Positions 44,040 through 53,932 are shown, numbered from the stretch's first letter. The stretch: 64,000 nt of DNA from Pseudomonas protegens CHA0 (GCF_000397205.1 NC_021237.1:1427001-1491000); one strand, 5' to 3'. The notes: generated by a model not told the origin, from the sequence alone. Translations and numbers: made by a program.

Positions 44040-45290
44040 ATGTCGTCGAACAAGTCTCTAGCCTTGGCCATCTGCCTGACCGTTACCGGTTGCGCGCAAA
44101 CCCCACAAAATGAAGCGGATGGCGGCCATTGGTGGTCATTCGGCTCCGATAAGGCCAGCAGCAAGGAAACCGCAGCTGCGCCTGAAAAGCCGGTTGCCAC
44201 CACTGAAGCCGCACCTGCCGCTTCTGCAAGCAAGCCTGCGGTAGTGGCCAAGGCCGCTGCACCGGCCCCTGCTGCCAAGAACACAGCCGCTGGCAAGCAC
44301 CCAGCCCCTGCCGCCAAGGCCGCTGCTGGCGCCAAGCCGGCGCCTGTCGCTGCTGCCGAGCCCGCTCCAGCTCCAGCGCCGGTCGTTGCCGCAGCCCCTG
44401 CCGCTCCTGCCGCCAAGGCCGAGAGTAGCAAGTGGTGGTGGCCGTTCTCCTCCAAGGATTCTTCCGACAAGCCAGTGGCCGAAGCGAAGAAGGCCGAGCC
44501 TGCCCCAGCGCCGGCAGTGGCAGCGGCAGCCGACTCCGAAACCCACTGGTGGTGGCCGTTCCCCAAGAGCCAGCCCAAGCCTTTGAGCAAGGTCAATGTG
44601 GCGGACATCCCGATGCCCGACCCGAAAATCACCCAAGCCTGGCTGGACGACTACGAGCCACGCCTGCGCGAAGCGGTGAAGGACAGCAAGCTGCAGATCG
44701 AGCGTCGTGAAAATGTGCTGGTGGTCACTGCGCTGGTAGATGCCTCGTTCAACCCGGATCGTCCAGCCATGCTGCTGCCGGTCACCCTGGGTCCGTTCAC
44801 CCGCGTCGCCAAGGCGGTGGAAGGTGATCCGAAGACTGCCGTATTGATTCTCGGCCATGCCGACGCCACCGGCCCGACCCTGGCCAACCAGAAGCTGAGC
44901 CGTGATCGTGCCCAGTCCGTAGCGGCGATCTTCAGCCTCAGCGGCCTGAAGCAGGACCGCCTGATGCTGCGTGGCATGGGTTCGGTGATGCCGCGTGCCG
45001 CCAACGACAGCCCCCAGGGTCGCTCGCTGAACCGTCGGGTGGAAATCATGCTGACCCAGCGCAGCACCATGCTGGGCCTGCTGAGCAAGTACAACCAGCC
45101 GACGCCTTCCGAGACTGAAATGGTTGCCGTACAGGATGCCGTGCCTCCAGTACCCGCGGCTTCTGCCAAGAAAGCGGCGCCTGCGAAGAAGGCTACCGTG
45201 GCCAAGAAGCCGGCAGCCAAGAAGGCTCCGGTGAAGAAGGCCGCCGCCTCTTCGAAGACCGCAACGGCTACCGCCCAGGCTAAAAACTGA
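44040..45290 (+). CDS. OmpA-family lipoprotein with Trp-rich modules and histone H1-like tail
   Basis: 416 residues. A lipobox (VTGC, Cys about 18) leads into a long Ala/Pro low-complexity region containing three Trp-rich modules ([22 protein letters not shown]; about 30, 137, 172). The OmpA-type peptidoglycan-binding domain is at about 200-345 ([22 protein letters not shown]). The last 55 residues are Ala/Lys/Pro repeats ([25 protein letters not shown]) like AlgP/histone H1. Whether such a tail on an outer-membrane lipoprotein is real or assists surface charge is not known. The next gene is pdxH 23 bases away. Confidence 0.88.
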   Translation: MSSNKSLALAICLTVTGCAQTPQNEADGGHWWSFGSDKASSKETAAAPEKPVATTEAAPAASASKPAVVAKAAAPAPAAKNTAAGKHPAPAAKAAAGAKPAPVAAAEPAPAPAPVVAAAPAAPAAKAESSKWWWPFSSKDSSDKPVAEAKKAEPAPAPAVAAAADSETHWWWPFPKSQPKPLSKVNVADIPMPDPKITQAWLDDYEPRLREAVKDSKLQIERRENVLVVTALVDASFNPDRPAMLLPVTLGPFTRVAKAVEGDPKTAVLILGHADATGPTLANQKLSRDRAQSVAAIFSLSGLKQDRLMLRGMGSVMPRAANDSPQGRSLNRRVEIMLTQRSTMLGLLSKYNQPTPSETEMVAVQDAVPPVPAASAKKAAPAKKATVAKKPAAKKAPVKKAAASSKTATATAQAKN

Positions 45291-45313
45291 TTTTCAAGGA
45301 TAAGGAAGCAGGC

Positions 45314-45961
45314 ATGACTCAGTCCCTGGCTGATATGCGCCGCGACTACACTCGCGACGGCTTGTCCGAGGCGCAGGCCCCGGCTGAACCTTTTGCGCTG
45401 TTCCACCAGTGGTTTGCCGATGCGGTGAAAACCGAGCAACCGCCGGTGGAAGCCAATGCCATGACCGTGGCGACCGTCGATACCGATGGTCGCCCTCACT
45501 GCCGCATCCTGTTGCTCAAGGGCCTGGATGAGCAGGGCTTCACCTTCTTCACCAACTACGAGAGCGCCAAGGGCCAGCAGCTGGCTGCACGGCCCTTCGC
45601 CGCCATGACGTTCTTCTGGCCGACCCTGGAGCGTCAGGTGCGGATTGAAGGGCGGGTGGTCAAGGTCACTCCGCAGGAGTCCGATGCCTATTATCAGGTG
45701 CGTCCCCTGGGCAGCCGGCTGGGAGCCTGGGCTTCACCGCAGAGCCGGGTGATCGCCGATCGTGACGAACTGCAAGAGTTGCTCAAGGCCACTGAAGCTC
45801 GCTTCAGCGATAGCCAGCCCGATTGCCCGGAACACTGGGGTGGTTATCGCCTGCTGCCGGAGCGCATCGAGTTCTGGCAGGGGCGCCCCAGCCGACTGCA
45901 TGACCGTTTGAACTATCGCCTGCAAGGCCAGGAGTGGGTCCGCGAACGTCTGGCTCCTTGA
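45314..45961 (+). CDS. pdxH: Pyridoxamine 5'-phosphate oxidase
   Basis: 215 residues; FMN enzyme making pyridoxal phosphate from PNP or PMP. Conserved blocks are the [25 protein letters not shown] region (about 40-62), [11 protein letters not shown] and the [16 protein letters not shown] near 150-165. The ATG at 45314 has AAGGAAGCA upstream. In P. aeruginosa pdxH follows the OmpA gene (PA1048-PA1049) in the same way. It is convergent with a small membrane protein gene; no terminator is obvious between them. Confidence 0.97.
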   Translation: MTQSLADMRRDYTRDGLSEAQAPAEPFALFHQWFADAVKTEQPPVEANAMTVATVDTDGRPHCRILLLKGLDEQGFTFFTNYESAKGQQLAARPFAAMTFFWPTLERQVRIEGRVVKVTPQESDAYYQVRPLGSRLGAWASPQSRVIADRDELQELLKATEARFSDSQPDCPEHWGGYRLLPERIEFWQGRPSRLHDRLNYRLQGQEWVRERLAP

Positions 45962-45973
45962 TCGGATTGCAGG

Positions 45974-46210
45974 TCACTCGCCGGGGTAGCCGGCCGCAGC
46001 GGTTTCCAGCCATTGCGGCAGGTCCCGGCGTTTTACTTTCTGGCGCTGGGCCTCGGCCAGTTGCTCCAGCATGAATTGCTTCTTCTGGGCGTCGGCTCCG
46101 GCCAGGGAGAGGGCCAGGTCCCGATCGGTCCAGCGCTTGATGCGTACATACAGCCACCAGTGGAAATACAAGCCTGCGGCGGTGGTCGCGATGATGATGA
46201 AGTAGTCCAT
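45974..46210 (-). CDS. Small membrane protein of unknown function
   Basis: 78 residues. One N-terminal hydrophobic segment (DYFIIIATTAAGLYFHWWLYV) followed by a charged, probably helical tail (KRWTDRDLALSLAG...QFMLEQLAEAQRQKVKRRDLPQWLETAA). The equivalent of PA1050 by position. It is convergent with pdxH and divergent from slyB. No family was recognised. Confidence 0.7.
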   Translation of the reverse strand: MDYFIIIATTAAGLYFHWWLYVRIKRWTDRDLALSLAGADAQKKQFMLEQLAEAQRQKVKRRDLPQWLETAAAGYPGE

Positions 46211-46384
46211 GGAAAATCCTTTGTTCGGTGGCGCTATGCAGGGAGCTGGAGCTACCGTAATGAGAAAGCCTGGCGTTTACACAGCCTGTACTTTGGCTGA
46301 ATGAAAGCAATTTTATCCGGGCGACGCCGTGACAGGCGTCAAGCTGCGGAGTCTAATGATTATCTGTCCTTTGGAGTTGATCCT

Positions 46385-46849
46385 ATGCGTAAGTCTGTTT
46401 TGCTGGTTGCATCCTTCACCACGATGGCAATGTTGCTCGGTGGCTGTGCCTCCAACCTGACCGGTGACTCCTATTCCCGTGATGAAGCGCGTCGTGTGCA
46501 AACCGTGCGCATGGGCACCATCGAATCCCTGCGTCCGGTGAAAATCGAAGGCACCAAGACCCCGATCGGCGGCGCTGCAGGTGCTGTGATCGGCGGCGTT
46601 GGCGGCAGCGCCATCGGCGGCGGCCGTGGCAGCATCGTCACCGCAGTCATCGGTGCAGTTGCCGGCGGCCTGCTGGGCTCGGCCACTGAAGAAGGCCTGA
46701 CCCGTACCCAGGGCGTTGAAATCACCGTGCGTGAAGACGACGGCAGCATGCGTGCCTATGTGCAGCAGGTTCAGGAAAACGAAGTGTTCCGCGTGGGCGA
46801 CCGCGTGCGCATCATGACGGTCAACGGTACCAGCCGCGTTACCCGCTGA
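46385..46849 (+). CDS. slyB: SlyB-like glycine-zipper lipoprotein
   Basis: 154 residues from the ATG at 46385. Lipobox LLGGC (Cys about 21) and a glycine-zipper 2TM region (IGGAAGAVIGGVGGSAIGGG, GAVAGGLLGSATEEGL; about 62-106) are followed by a beta-rich C-terminal domain (VEITVREDDGSMRAYVQ). It is an outer-membrane lipoprotein of the SlyB/PcpA type, in E. coli part of the PhoP stress response. The second half is clearly SlyB-like. A strong bidirectional terminator follows. Confidence 0.9.
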   Translation: MRKSVLLVASFTTMAMLLGGCASNLTGDSYSRDEARRVQTVRMGTIESLRPVKIEGTKTPIGGAAGAVIGGVGGSAIGGGRGSIVTAVIGAVAGGLLGSATEEGLTRTQGVEITVREDDGSMRAYVQQVQENEVFRVGDRVRIMTVNGTSRVTR

Positions 46850-46866
46850 CCTTCCCTGCTACAAAA

Positions 46867-46903
46867 CAAAACCCCGGCCAGGCAACTGGTCGGGGTTTTG
46901 TGT
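46867..46903. terminator. Bidirectional terminator between slyB and nhaA
   Basis: aaaccccggccag pairs with ctggtcggggtttt (46868-46900) around gcaa, with T-rich tails on both strands. Confidence 0.9.
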
Positions 46904-46928
46904 TTTCAGCCTGGCCAAGCGCTGCGGA

Positions 46929-48116
46929 TCAGGACGCCAGGGTGTTGTTTCTGCGGCTGGCAGCGGCGGTGACGGCGTAACCGATCAGGGCCGCAAACAG
47001 TGAACCGGTCAGGATGCCCATGCGGTCCATGCCGGCGTAATCGCTGCTGCCGGGCTCGAAGGCCAGGGAGCCGACGAACAGGCTCATGGTGAAGCCGATA
47101 CCACACAGAATTGCCACGCCGAGCACCTGGCCCCAGTTGGCCCCGGACGGCAAGGCAGCGATACCGGTTTTCACTGCCATCCAGGTCAGGCCGAAGACGC
47201 CGATGGTCTTGCCCAGCAGCAGGCCGACTGCGATCCCCATGGGGACATGGTGGGTGAAGCTCTCAAGTGTCACGCCGCTCAGCGACAGCCCGGCATTGGC
47301 GAAGGCGAACAGCGGCAGGATGCCGAACGACACCCAGGGATGCAGGGCGTGTTCCAGCGCCTTGAGCGGCGAGGGTTCGGCGTTGCGGGTGCGCAAGGGT
47401 ATGCAGAAGGCCAGGGTCACGCCGGCCAGGGTCGCGTGGACTCCGCTCTTGAGCACGCAGACCCAGAGGATCAGGCCGATGATCATGTAGGGTCCGAGCT
47501 TGACCACGCCCATCCGGTTCATCGCCACCAGGGCGGCGATGCAGGCGCCAGCCAGCATCAGCGACAGGGTCGACAGCGTGCCGGAGTAGAAGATCGCGAT
47601 GATCACGATCGCTCCCAGGTCATCGATGATCGCCAGGGTCATCAGGAACAGTTTCAGCGAGGTCGGCACCCGCTTGCCCAGCAAGGCCAGCACCCCGAGG
47701 GCGAAGGCGATGTCGGTGGCGGTGGGAATCGCCCAGCCATTGAGGGCGGGCGGGTTGTCACGGTTGAGGAACCAGTAGATCAGCGCCGGCACCAGCATGC
47801 CGCCGATGGCCGCTGCGCCGGGTAGGACGATCTGCGACGGCTTGGCCAACTGCCCCTCCAGCACTTCGCGCTTGACCTCCAGGCCTATCAGCAGGAAGAA
47901 CAGTGCCATCAGGCCATCGTTGATCCACAGCAGCAGCGGCTTGGCGATCTTCAGGGCGCCAACCTGGGCCACCACCGGGGTTTCCAGCAGGCCGTTGTAC
48001 AGCCAGGACAGGGGGGAGTTGTTGATAATCAGGGCCAGGATGGCTGCGGCGATCAATAACAGACCGCTGGCAGCTTCCATGGCAAAGAAACGAGTGAAAG
48101 TGCTACGCAGAGGCAA
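46929..48116 (-). CDS. nhaA: Na+/H+ antiporter NhaA
   Basis: 395 residues from a TTG start at 48116 (GGAGAG six bases upstream); an ATG at 48080 is the alternative. NhaA has about 12 helices; the ion-binding pair of Asp is in [33 protein letters not shown] (about 150-172). Conserved ATDIAFALG and [20 protein letters not shown] are typical. It exports Na+ or Li+ for protons and helps pH and salt tolerance. In P. aeruginosa this site holds the multisubunit sha/mnh antiporter instead, which appears absent here. Confidence 0.95.
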   Translation of the reverse strand: MPLRSTFTRFFAMEAASGLLLIAAAILALIINNSPLSWLYNGLLETPVVAQVGALKIAKPLLLWINDGLMALFFLLIGLEVKREVLEGQLAKPSQIVLPGAAAIGGMLVPALIYWFLNRDNPPALNGWAIPTATDIAFALGVLALLGKRVPTSLKLFLMTLAIIDDLGAIVIIAIFYSGTLSTLSLMLAGACIAALVAMNRMGVVKLGPYMIIGLILWVCVLKSGVHATLAGVTLAFCIPLRTRNAEPSPLKALEHALHPWVSFGILPLFAFANAGLSLSGVTLESFTHHVPMGIAVGLLLGKTIGVFGLTWMAVKTGIAALPSGANWGQVLGVAILCGIGFTMSLFVGSLAFEPGSSDYAGMDRMGILTGSLFAALIGYAVTAAASRRNNTLAS

Positions 48117-48437
48117 GGTCGCTCTCCATCTAAAAACTAAAAAGGTGGCACACCCTAACCCGTACAGTTAGTTGTTAAAACAAAAGTTATATTCTTTTTT
48201 GTTATATGCAGAAGGCAAGCGGGCTGCTGAAAAATCCCCCTTGCAGTTGTGTTTCCAATTGCTTCATAGCTGTACCTGTAAGGGGGGCAGGATATTTCCT
48301 AACATGTCCGTCCGCAGCGGCTGACGGGGCATTTTTTCCAGGAAAAGGCGCCTGCCCGTCGCGAGCCTGGATCACCTATGCTGGGTGCATTTCATCTTCT
48401 TGCGCCGGTACGGCGTGCGATCCAACGAGAATAGAGC
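48117..48437. promoter_or_regulatory. nhaA-cysteine-synthase-like divergent region
   Basis: 321 bases with no gene. It is AT-rich at 48165-48200 (ttaaaacaaaagttatattc), the likely nhaA promoter on the minus strand. A second promoter for the plus-strand gene is expected near 48380-48430. Nothing else was recognised. Confidence 0.45.
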
Positions 48438-49532
48438 ATGAGCGACAATCGCCAGTGGGCCCGTGAGGCCATCCGTATCATCGAAGCCGACTTCCAGCGC
48501 AGCGCCGACACTCACCTGATCCCGCTGCCGTTGCCGGGCCTGCCGGGCATCGAGCTGTATTTCAAGGATGAATCCAGCCATCCCACCGGCAGCCTCAAGC
48601 ATCGCCTGGCCCGCTCGCTGTTCCTCTATGCCCTGTGCAATGGCTGGCTCAAGCCCGGCGCGCCGGTGATCGAGGCCTCCAGTGGCTCCACGGCGATCTC
48701 CGAAGCCTATTTCGCCCGGCTGCTGGGGCTGCCGTTCATTGCCGTGATGCCGGCGACCACTTCCCAGGAGAAAATTGCCCAGATCGCCTTCTATGGCGGC
48801 AAGAGCCACCTGGTGCAGGACCCGACGCAGATCTACGCCGAGTCCGAGCGCCTGGCCCGGGAGAGCGGCGGCCATTTCATGGACCAGTTCACCTATGCCG
48901 AGCGCGCCACCGACTGGCGGGCTAACAACAACATCGCCGAGTCGATATTCCAGCAGTTGCGTTTCGAGCGGTACCCGGAGCCCAGCTGGCTGATTTCCAG
49001 CCCGGGCACGGGCGGTACCACCGCGACCCTGGGGCGCTACGTGCGCTATCGCCAGCACTGCACTCGGGTGCTGTGTGCCGACGCCGAGCGCTCGGTGTTC
49101 TTCGACTATTACCAGAGTGGCGACGCCAGCCTGCGCCTGGACTGCGGTTCGCGGATCGAGGGCATCGGCCGGCCGCGGGTCGAGGCTTCGTTCCTGCCCA
49201 AGGTGATCGATGCCATGGTCAAGGTGCCGGATGCCCTGTCCCTGGCGGCCATGCATTATCTGGCCCAGCGCCTGGGTCGTCGGGTTGGCGGCTCCAGCGG
49301 CACCAACCTGATCGGCGCGCTGATGGCCGCGCAGCAGATGGTTGCGGCCGGTGAGTCGGGGTCGATCGTGGCGATTCTGTGTGATGGGGGCGAGCGCTAT
49401 GCAACCACCTACTACGATGGGCAGTGGCTGGCAGAGCAGGGTTATGAACTGACGGTGTTGATCGAGGCGGTAGCCGCCAGTGTCGAGCGTGGTGAGGCGC
49501 TACCTGCCAGCGTATTGCGCGCCGGTATCTGA
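48438..49532 (+). CDS. PLP-dependent cysteine synthase-fold enzyme
   Basis: 364 residues of fold type II. The PLP Lys is in [11 protein letters not shown] (about residue 54), followed by [20 protein letters not shown] and the phosphate loop [15 protein letters not shown] (about 185-200), and a C-terminal [12 protein letters not shown]. Likely a cysteine desulfhydrase or cysteine synthase-like beta-elimination enzyme; no CBS domain or partner gene fixes the reaction. It follows no other gene closely and is flanked downstream by REP elements. A P. aeruginosa homologue near PA1061 exists in comparable context, as far as I recall. Confidence 0.82.
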   Translation: MSDNRQWAREAIRIIEADFQRSADTHLIPLPLPGLPGIELYFKDESSHPTGSLKHRLARSLFLYALCNGWLKPGAPVIEASSGSTAISEAYFARLLGLPFIAVMPATTSQEKIAQIAFYGGKSHLVQDPTQIYAESERLARESGGHFMDQFTYAERATDWRANNNIAESIFQQLRFERYPEPSWLISSPGTGGTTATLGRYVRYRQHCTRVLCADAERSVFFDYYQSGDASLRLDCGSRIEGIGRPRVEASFLPKVIDAMVKVPDALSLAAMHYLAQRLGRRVGGSSGTNLIGALMAAQQMVAAGESGSIVAILCDGGERYATTYYDGQWLAEQGYELTVLIEAVAASVERGEALPASVLRAGI

Positions 49533-49537
49533 ACTTG

Positions 49538-49656
49538 TCGTAGGCGCCGGCTTGCCGGCGAAGAGGCCCTTGAGCCTTGCGTTGTTCTGGACGACGCCTT
49601 CGCTGGCAAGCCAGCTCCTACGGTAGGCGGTAGGAGCCGGCTTGCCGGCGAAAGGG
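49538..49656. repeat. Triple REP cluster
   Basis: Three REP cores: gtaggcgccggcttgccggc (49540), an inverted ctggcaagccagctcctac (about 49604) and gtaggagccggcttgccggc (49629). They fill the gap between the PLP enzyme and the FAD protein gene. Confidence 0.88.
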
Positions 49657-49664
49657 CCCGTCCC

Positions 49665-51278
49665 TCAGGCCTGGATACCGAGAATGTCGCGGGCCACGGC
49701 TTCGGCAATGCGAATCCCGTCGACCCCGGCGGAGAGAATCCCACCGGCATAACCGGCGCCTTCACCGGCCGGGTACAGCCCCTTCACATTCAAGCTCTGC
49801 ATCGAGGCGTCGCGGGTAATGCGCAGCGGCGATGAGGTGCGGGTCTCGATACCGGTCAGCACCGCGTCATGCAGCGAATAGCCCTTGATCTGCCGTTCGA
49901 AGGCCGGCAGGGCTTCACGAATGGCCTCGATGGCAAAGTCCGGCAAGGCCAGGGCCAGGTCACCCAGGGTCACGCCGGGCTTGTAGGACGGCTCGACGCT
50001 GCCCAGGGCGGTGGTGGGCTTGCCGGCGATAAAGTCGCCCACCAGCTGCGCCGGGGCCTGGTAGTTACTGCCACCCAGGACAAAGGCGTGGGACTCCAGG
50101 CGTTCCTGCAACTCGATGCCTGCCAGCGGGCCGCCCGGGTAGTCCACTTCCGGGGTGATGCCCACGACGATGCCGGAGTTGGCGTTGCGCTCGTTGCGCG
50201 AGTACTGGCTCATGCCATTGGTCACCACCCGGTTCGGCTCGGAGGTTGCCGCCACCACGGTGCCGCCCGGGCACATGCAGAAGCTGTAGACCGAACGGCC
50301 GTTCTTGGCGTGGTGCACCAGCTTGTAGTCGGCGGCGCCGAGTTTCGGGTGGCCGGCGTACTTGCCCAGGCGCGCGCTGTCGATCAGCGATTGCGGGTGC
50401 TCGATACGAAAGCCCACCGAGAACGGCTTGGCTTCCATGTACACGCCGCGGCTGTGGAGCATGCGGAAGGTGTCGCGGGCGCTGTGGCCCAGGGCCAGGA
50501 TCACGTGCCGCGAATGCAGTTGTTCGCCGCTGGCCAGTTCCACACCTTGCAGTTGACCGTCTTCGATCAGCACGTCGGTAACCCGCTGCTCGAAGCGCAC
50601 TTCACCGCCCAGGGCGATGATCTGCTGGCGCATGTTTTCGACCACGCCGGTGAGGCGGAAGGTGCCGATGTGCGGCTTGCTGACGTAGAGGATCTCGTCC
50701 GGAGCGCCGGCCTTGACGAACTCGTGGAGCACCTTGCGGCCGTGGTGCTGCGGGTCCTTGATCTGGCTGTAGAGCTTGCCGTCGGAGAAGGTCCCGGCGC
50801 CGCCTTCGCCAAATTGCACGTTGGACTCGGGGTTGAGCACGCTCTTGCGCCACAGGCCCCAGGTGTCCTTGGTGCGCTGGCGCACTTCCTTGCCACGCTC
50901 GAGGACGATCGGCTTGAAGCCCATCTGCGCCAGCAAGAGGCCGGCGAAGATCCCGCAGGGGCCGAAGCCCACCACGATCGGCCGCTGGCTGAGGTCGGCC
51001 GGAGCCTGGCCCACCACCTTGTAGCTGACATCCGGCGCCGGGTTGACGTTACGGTCGTCGGCGAACTTGAGCAGCAGCGGCGCTTCGTCGCGCACGCTGA
51101 GGTCGATGGTGTAGATGAAGCACAGCTCGGAAGACTTCTTGCGCGCATCGTAGCTGCGCTTGAACAAGGTGAAATCGAGCAGCTCATCGCTGGCGATCCC
51201 CAGGCGCTGCACGATGGCGGCGCGCAGGTCTTCATCGGGATGGTCGATCGGCAACTTGAGTTCGGTGATTCGTAACAT
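49665..51278 (-). CDS. FAD-dependent oxidoreductase (NAD(FAD)-utilising, HI0933-like)
   Basis: 537 residues from the ATG at 51278 (MLRITELKLPIDH). An N-terminal ferredoxin-like/alpha-beta domain (about 1-75) precedes the FAD Rossmann motif VVGFGPCGIFAGLLLAQMG (about 93-111) and the ERGKEVRQRTKDTWG region; PAGEGAGYAGGILSAGVDGIRIAEAVA near the C-terminus binds FAD. Conserved in bacteria as an uncharacterised NAD(P)/FAD protein. The substrate is unknown. It stands alone, with REP elements after it. Confidence 0.87.
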   Translation of the reverse strand: MLRITELKLPIDHPDEDLRAAIVQRLGIASDELLDFTLFKRSYDARKKSSELCFIYTIDLSVRDEAPLLLKFADDRNVNPAPDVSYKVVGQAPADLSQRPIVVGFGPCGIFAGLLLAQMGFKPIVLERGKEVRQRTKDTWGLWRKSVLNPESNVQFGEGGAGTFSDGKLYSQIKDPQHHGRKVLHEFVKAGAPDEILYVSKPHIGTFRLTGVVENMRQQIIALGGEVRFEQRVTDVLIEDGQLQGVELASGEQLHSRHVILALGHSARDTFRMLHSRGVYMEAKPFSVGFRIEHPQSLIDSARLGKYAGHPKLGAADYKLVHHAKNGRSVYSFCMCPGGTVVAATSEPNRVVTNGMSQYSRNERNANSGIVVGITPEVDYPGGPLAGIELQERLESHAFVLGGSNYQAPAQLVGDFIAGKPTTALGSVEPSYKPGVTLGDLALALPDFAIEAIREALPAFERQIKGYSLHDAVLTGIETRTSSPLRITRDASMQSLNVKGLYPAGEGAGYAGGILSAGVDGIRIAEAVARDILGIQA

Positions 51279-51391
51279 GACAGGATCCGGGGTAGGCGGT
51301 GCGCAACAGTGCGCCGGCTTGCTTTGCACAAACCGGCGATTATAAGCCGCAAACCACCTTGGCCGTGAGGCTAAAACCGCTGCTCGTCGAA

Positions 51392-52069
51392 TCAGTCGTT
51401 GCGCGAGCCGCCGAAATAGCCGCAGCCGCGCTGCACCTGGCCGTCCACCCGAAGCTCTGCGCTCAGGTGCTGAACGCTGCCGGTGACGGGGTCGACGCAG
51501 CGTTGCGGGGCCACCCACAGCTCCACGCGCTGGTGATTGGCTTCACTGGTGAGGTTGAAACGGCCATCCCCCAGCTGTTCTTCCAGATAGGGCAGGGCCA
51601 GGGTCGGCTGGCCGGCGCGTTCGATCATCATGCCCTTGGCGCTGACATCGACGTTCCACGCCGGGTTCTTGCTACCGGCCCGCAGGATCAGGCGCTGGAA
51701 GTTCGGATCGCTGCAGGCGCTGGCGGAGCGCTCGACGCGGTACAGCTGGCGCAGGTCCAGCTGGCCGTCGCTGCTGGCACTGGCGGAGAACTTGCCCCGC
51801 AGGTCGGCAAACAGCTTGCCCTGCTTCTCGGCCAGGGTTGCCGCTTCCTGCAGCACACTGGTGTTGCCGCCATCGTTGACCACATAACGGCGGTCTTCGG
51901 TGCAGGGTTTGAACAGCAGCTTGCCATCGGCGGCACTGAGTTCACCCTGCATCCGGGTCAACCCGGCCATGGACGGCGCCTGGGGCTGTTGGTTGAACAT
52001 CGGCAGCATCTGGCAGCCGGCAAACAGCGGCAGCAGGGCGAAACAAAGCAGTGAACGAGCGGTGCGCAT
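51392..52069 (-). CDS. COG3650-type periplasmic lipoprotein
   Basis: 225 residues from the ATG at 52069; GGAGG lies seven bases upstream (an ATG three bases before, at 52072, is also possible). Lipobox LFAGC (Cys about 19), then a domain with two similar halves: LLFKPCTEDRRYVV (about 52) and RVELWVAPQRCVDPVTG (about 190) bear the C-x motif and the C-terminal CGYFGG. COG3650 proteins are envelope proteins of unknown function, related in fold to heavy-metal or lysozyme-binding types. The segment QAPSMAG-LTRMQGELSAADG is the mature start. Confidence 0.8.
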   Translation of the reverse strand: MRTARSLLCFALLPLFAGCQMLPMFNQQPQAPSMAGLTRMQGELSAADGKLLFKPCTEDRRYVVNDGGNTSVLQEAATLAEKQGKLFADLRGKFSASASSDGQLDLRQLYRVERSASACSDPNFQRLILRAGSKNPAWNVDVSAKGMMIERAGQPTLALPYLEEQLGDGRFNLTSEANHQRVELWVAPQRCVDPVTGSVQHLSAELRVDGQVQRGCGYFGGSRND

Positions 52070-52154
52070 CATTGGGCCTCCAAGCGGAAGCCGACACGTT
52101 ACGCAGCCCGCCCGGTCACCACAACCCCGGATTGAACGCGGCAGCGCCATCAAC

Positions 52155-52235
52155 CGTAGGAGCCGGCTTGCCGGCGAAGAGGCCCTGAAGCCTTGTGTGG
52201 TTCGGGAGGACGCCTTCGCTGGCGAGCCCTACACA
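52155..52235. repeat. REP pair
   Basis: gtaggagccggcttgccggc at 52157 and a partial inverted copy cttcgctggcgagccctac at 52213. The second copy lacks part of the core. Confidence 0.8.
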
Positions 52236-52242
52236 AGCCGGA

Positions 52243-52842
52243 TCAACCGACGTGGTAGGTCTGGCCGGTCTGCAGGCCTTCCACGCTCTTGGCGTAGGCC
52301 AGGGCCACGTCGGCCGCCGGCACCGGCTTGAAGCCGCGGAAGTAGGGCGCGTAGCTGCCCATGGCTTCCAGCAGCACGTTGGGGCTGATGGAGTTGACCC
52401 GCAGGCCCCGGGGCAGCTCGATGGCAGCGGCCCGCACGAAGCTGTCGATGGCGCCGTTGACCAGGGCGGCCGAGGCGCCGCTGCGGATCGGGTCATGGCT
52501 CAGGACGCCGGTGGTGAAGGTGAAGGAGGCGCCGTCGTTGGCGTACTCGCGGCCGATCAGCAGCAGGTTGACCTGGCCCATCAGCTTGTCCTCGAGGCCC
52601 AGGCTGAAGTGCTCGGCAGTCATTTCCCCCAGCGGCGCGAAGGTCACGTTACCGGCTGCGCACACCAGCGCATCGAAGCGCCCGGTCTTTTCGAACAGCG
52701 CGCGGATCGACTGGCTGTCGCTGATATCCACCTGGAAATCACCGCTGGTACGGCCGATGCGCACCACTTCGTGACGTTGTTCCAGCTCCCGCGCGACCGC
52801 CGAACCAATGGTGCCATTGGCACCGATCAAGAGAATCTTCAT
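52243..52842 (-). CDS. Short-chain dehydrogenase, LysR-linked
   Basis: 199 residues from the ATG at 52842. A short SDR with the nucleotide loop IGANGTIGSAVA (about 6-17), a VCAAGNVTF segment in the NNAG position (about 63-71), and a catalytic-like TTGVLSHDP. The usual YxxxK is replaced by SAALVNGAIDSF (about 128-139), common in small Pseudomonas atypical SDRs. It is divergent from a LysR gene 102 bases away, so LysR regulation is likely. Substrate unknown. Confidence 0.85.
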   Translation of the reverse strand: MKILLIGANGTIGSAVARELEQRHEVVRIGRTSGDFQVDISDSQSIRALFEKTGRFDALVCAAGNVTFAPLGEMTAEHFSLGLEDKLMGQVNLLLIGREYANDGASFTFTTGVLSHDPIRSGASAALVNGAIDSFVRAAAIELPRGLRVNSISPNVLLEAMGSYAPYFRGFKPVPAADVALAYAKSVEGLQTGQTYHVG

Positions 52843-52944
52843 GGGCTGTTCCTCGAAAAGGGGGTGAGGTTGCAGTCTAGAGTGGTTTTTTTCATGAATT
52901 AACGCGCTAATAGGCAACCTTTGGTTTTCAAATGGAAACAATCC
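52843..52944. promoter_or_regulatory. SDR-LysR divergent promoter region
   Basis: About 100 bases with AT-rich gtttttttcatgaattaacgc at 52884-52905, the probable LysR operator between the divergent genes. Confidence 0.5.
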
Positions 52945-53853
52945 ATGAGCGAGATGGATGACCTGGCGGCATTTGCGGTGCTGGTGGAAGCCGGCAGCTT
53001 TACCCTGGCAGCCCAGCAGTTGGGGTGCAGCAAGGGCCAGCTCTCCAAACGCATCAGCGCCCTGGAAGCCCGCTACGCCGTGGTACTGCTGCAACGCACC
53101 ACCCGACGTCTGGACCTGACCGCCGCCGGGGCGGCGCTTCTGCCTCAGGCCCAGGCGCTGGTAGTCCAAGTGGAGCGGGCCCATCAGGCCCTGGCCCGGC
53201 TCAAGGACGATATGGCCGGCCCGGTGCGCCTGACGGTTCCGGTGTCCCTGGGAGAGACTTTTTTCGATGGCCTGCTGCTGGAGTTCTCCCGGCACTATCC
53301 CCAGGTGCAGATCGAGCTGGACCTGAACAACAGCTACCGCGACCTGACCCGGGAGGGTTTCGATCTGGCCGTGCGCTCGGAGGTGGCCAACGACCAGCGC
53401 CTGGTGGCCCGGCCGCTGTTGGCCTGGCATGAAATGACCTGCGCCAGCCCGGCCTACCTGGAGCAATACGGCGAGCCGCGCACGCCTCAGGAGCTGGCCG
53501 GGCATCGCTGCCTGCTCAATAGCCATTACAGCGGTCGGGAAGAGTGGTTGTACCACCAGCGCCATGAACTGTTGCGGGTGCGGGTCAGCGGCCCCTTCGC
53601 CAGCAACCACTACAACCTCCTGAAGAAGGCTGCCCTGGTGGGCGCGGGGATCGCCCGGCTACCGTCCTATGTGCTGCACAGCGAACTGGCGGACGGCCGC
53701 CTGTGCTGGCTGTTGCGGGACTACCAGACCCGCAGCATGCCGATGTACCTGGTGCACTCCTATCAGGGCGGCCTGCCCAAGCGTACCCAGGTGCTGGCCG
53801 ATTACCTGATGGACTGGTTTCGTCGCAGCGGTGAGGCGCTGGATCGTTTGTAG
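52945..53853 (+). CDS. LysR-family transcription regulator
   Basis: 302 residues from the ATG at 52945 (MSEMDDLAAF). HTH at about 5-60 (AGSFTLAAQQLGCSKGQLSKRIS), then the PBP2-like sensing domain (VRLTVPVSLGETFFDGLLLEFS...). It belongs to the CrgA-like group. It probably controls the divergent SDR gene; the effector is unknown. Confidence 0.93.
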   Translation: MSEMDDLAAFAVLVEAGSFTLAAQQLGCSKGQLSKRISALEARYAVVLLQRTTRRLDLTAAGAALLPQAQALVVQVERAHQALARLKDDMAGPVRLTVPVSLGETFFDGLLLEFSRHYPQVQIELDLNNSYRDLTREGFDLAVRSEVANDQRLVARPLLAWHEMTCASPAYLEQYGEPRTPQELAGHRCLLNSHYSGREEWLYHQRHELLRVRVSGPFASNHYNLLKKAALVGAGIARLPSYVLHSELADGRLCWLLRDYQTRSMPMYLVHSYQGGLPKRTQVLADYLMDWFRRSGEALDRL

Positions 53854-53883
53854 CTTCCTCCGGCTTTACCGTCGTTTGTGAAC

Positions 53884-53932
53884 TTGATGGGCCTGCGGCC
53901 CTTTTCGCAGCCTGCGGCAGCGGCTACAGAGG
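53884..53932. repeat. GTAGCCGCTGCCGCAGG-type repeat supplying the doxX stop codon
   Basis: The minus strand reads gtagccgctgccgcaggctgc followed by ggccgcagg. The TAG of GTAG is the stop codon of the DoxX gene, as with the REP at fpr. The arms gcctgcgg and ccgcaggc form an inverted repeat. Confidence 0.7.

Noticed and set aside
49538-49656. Repeated GCCGGC-type units considered as a CRISPR array.
   Set aside because: Unit orientation alternates, spacers vary, and the units are the genome-wide REP family; no cas genes are near.
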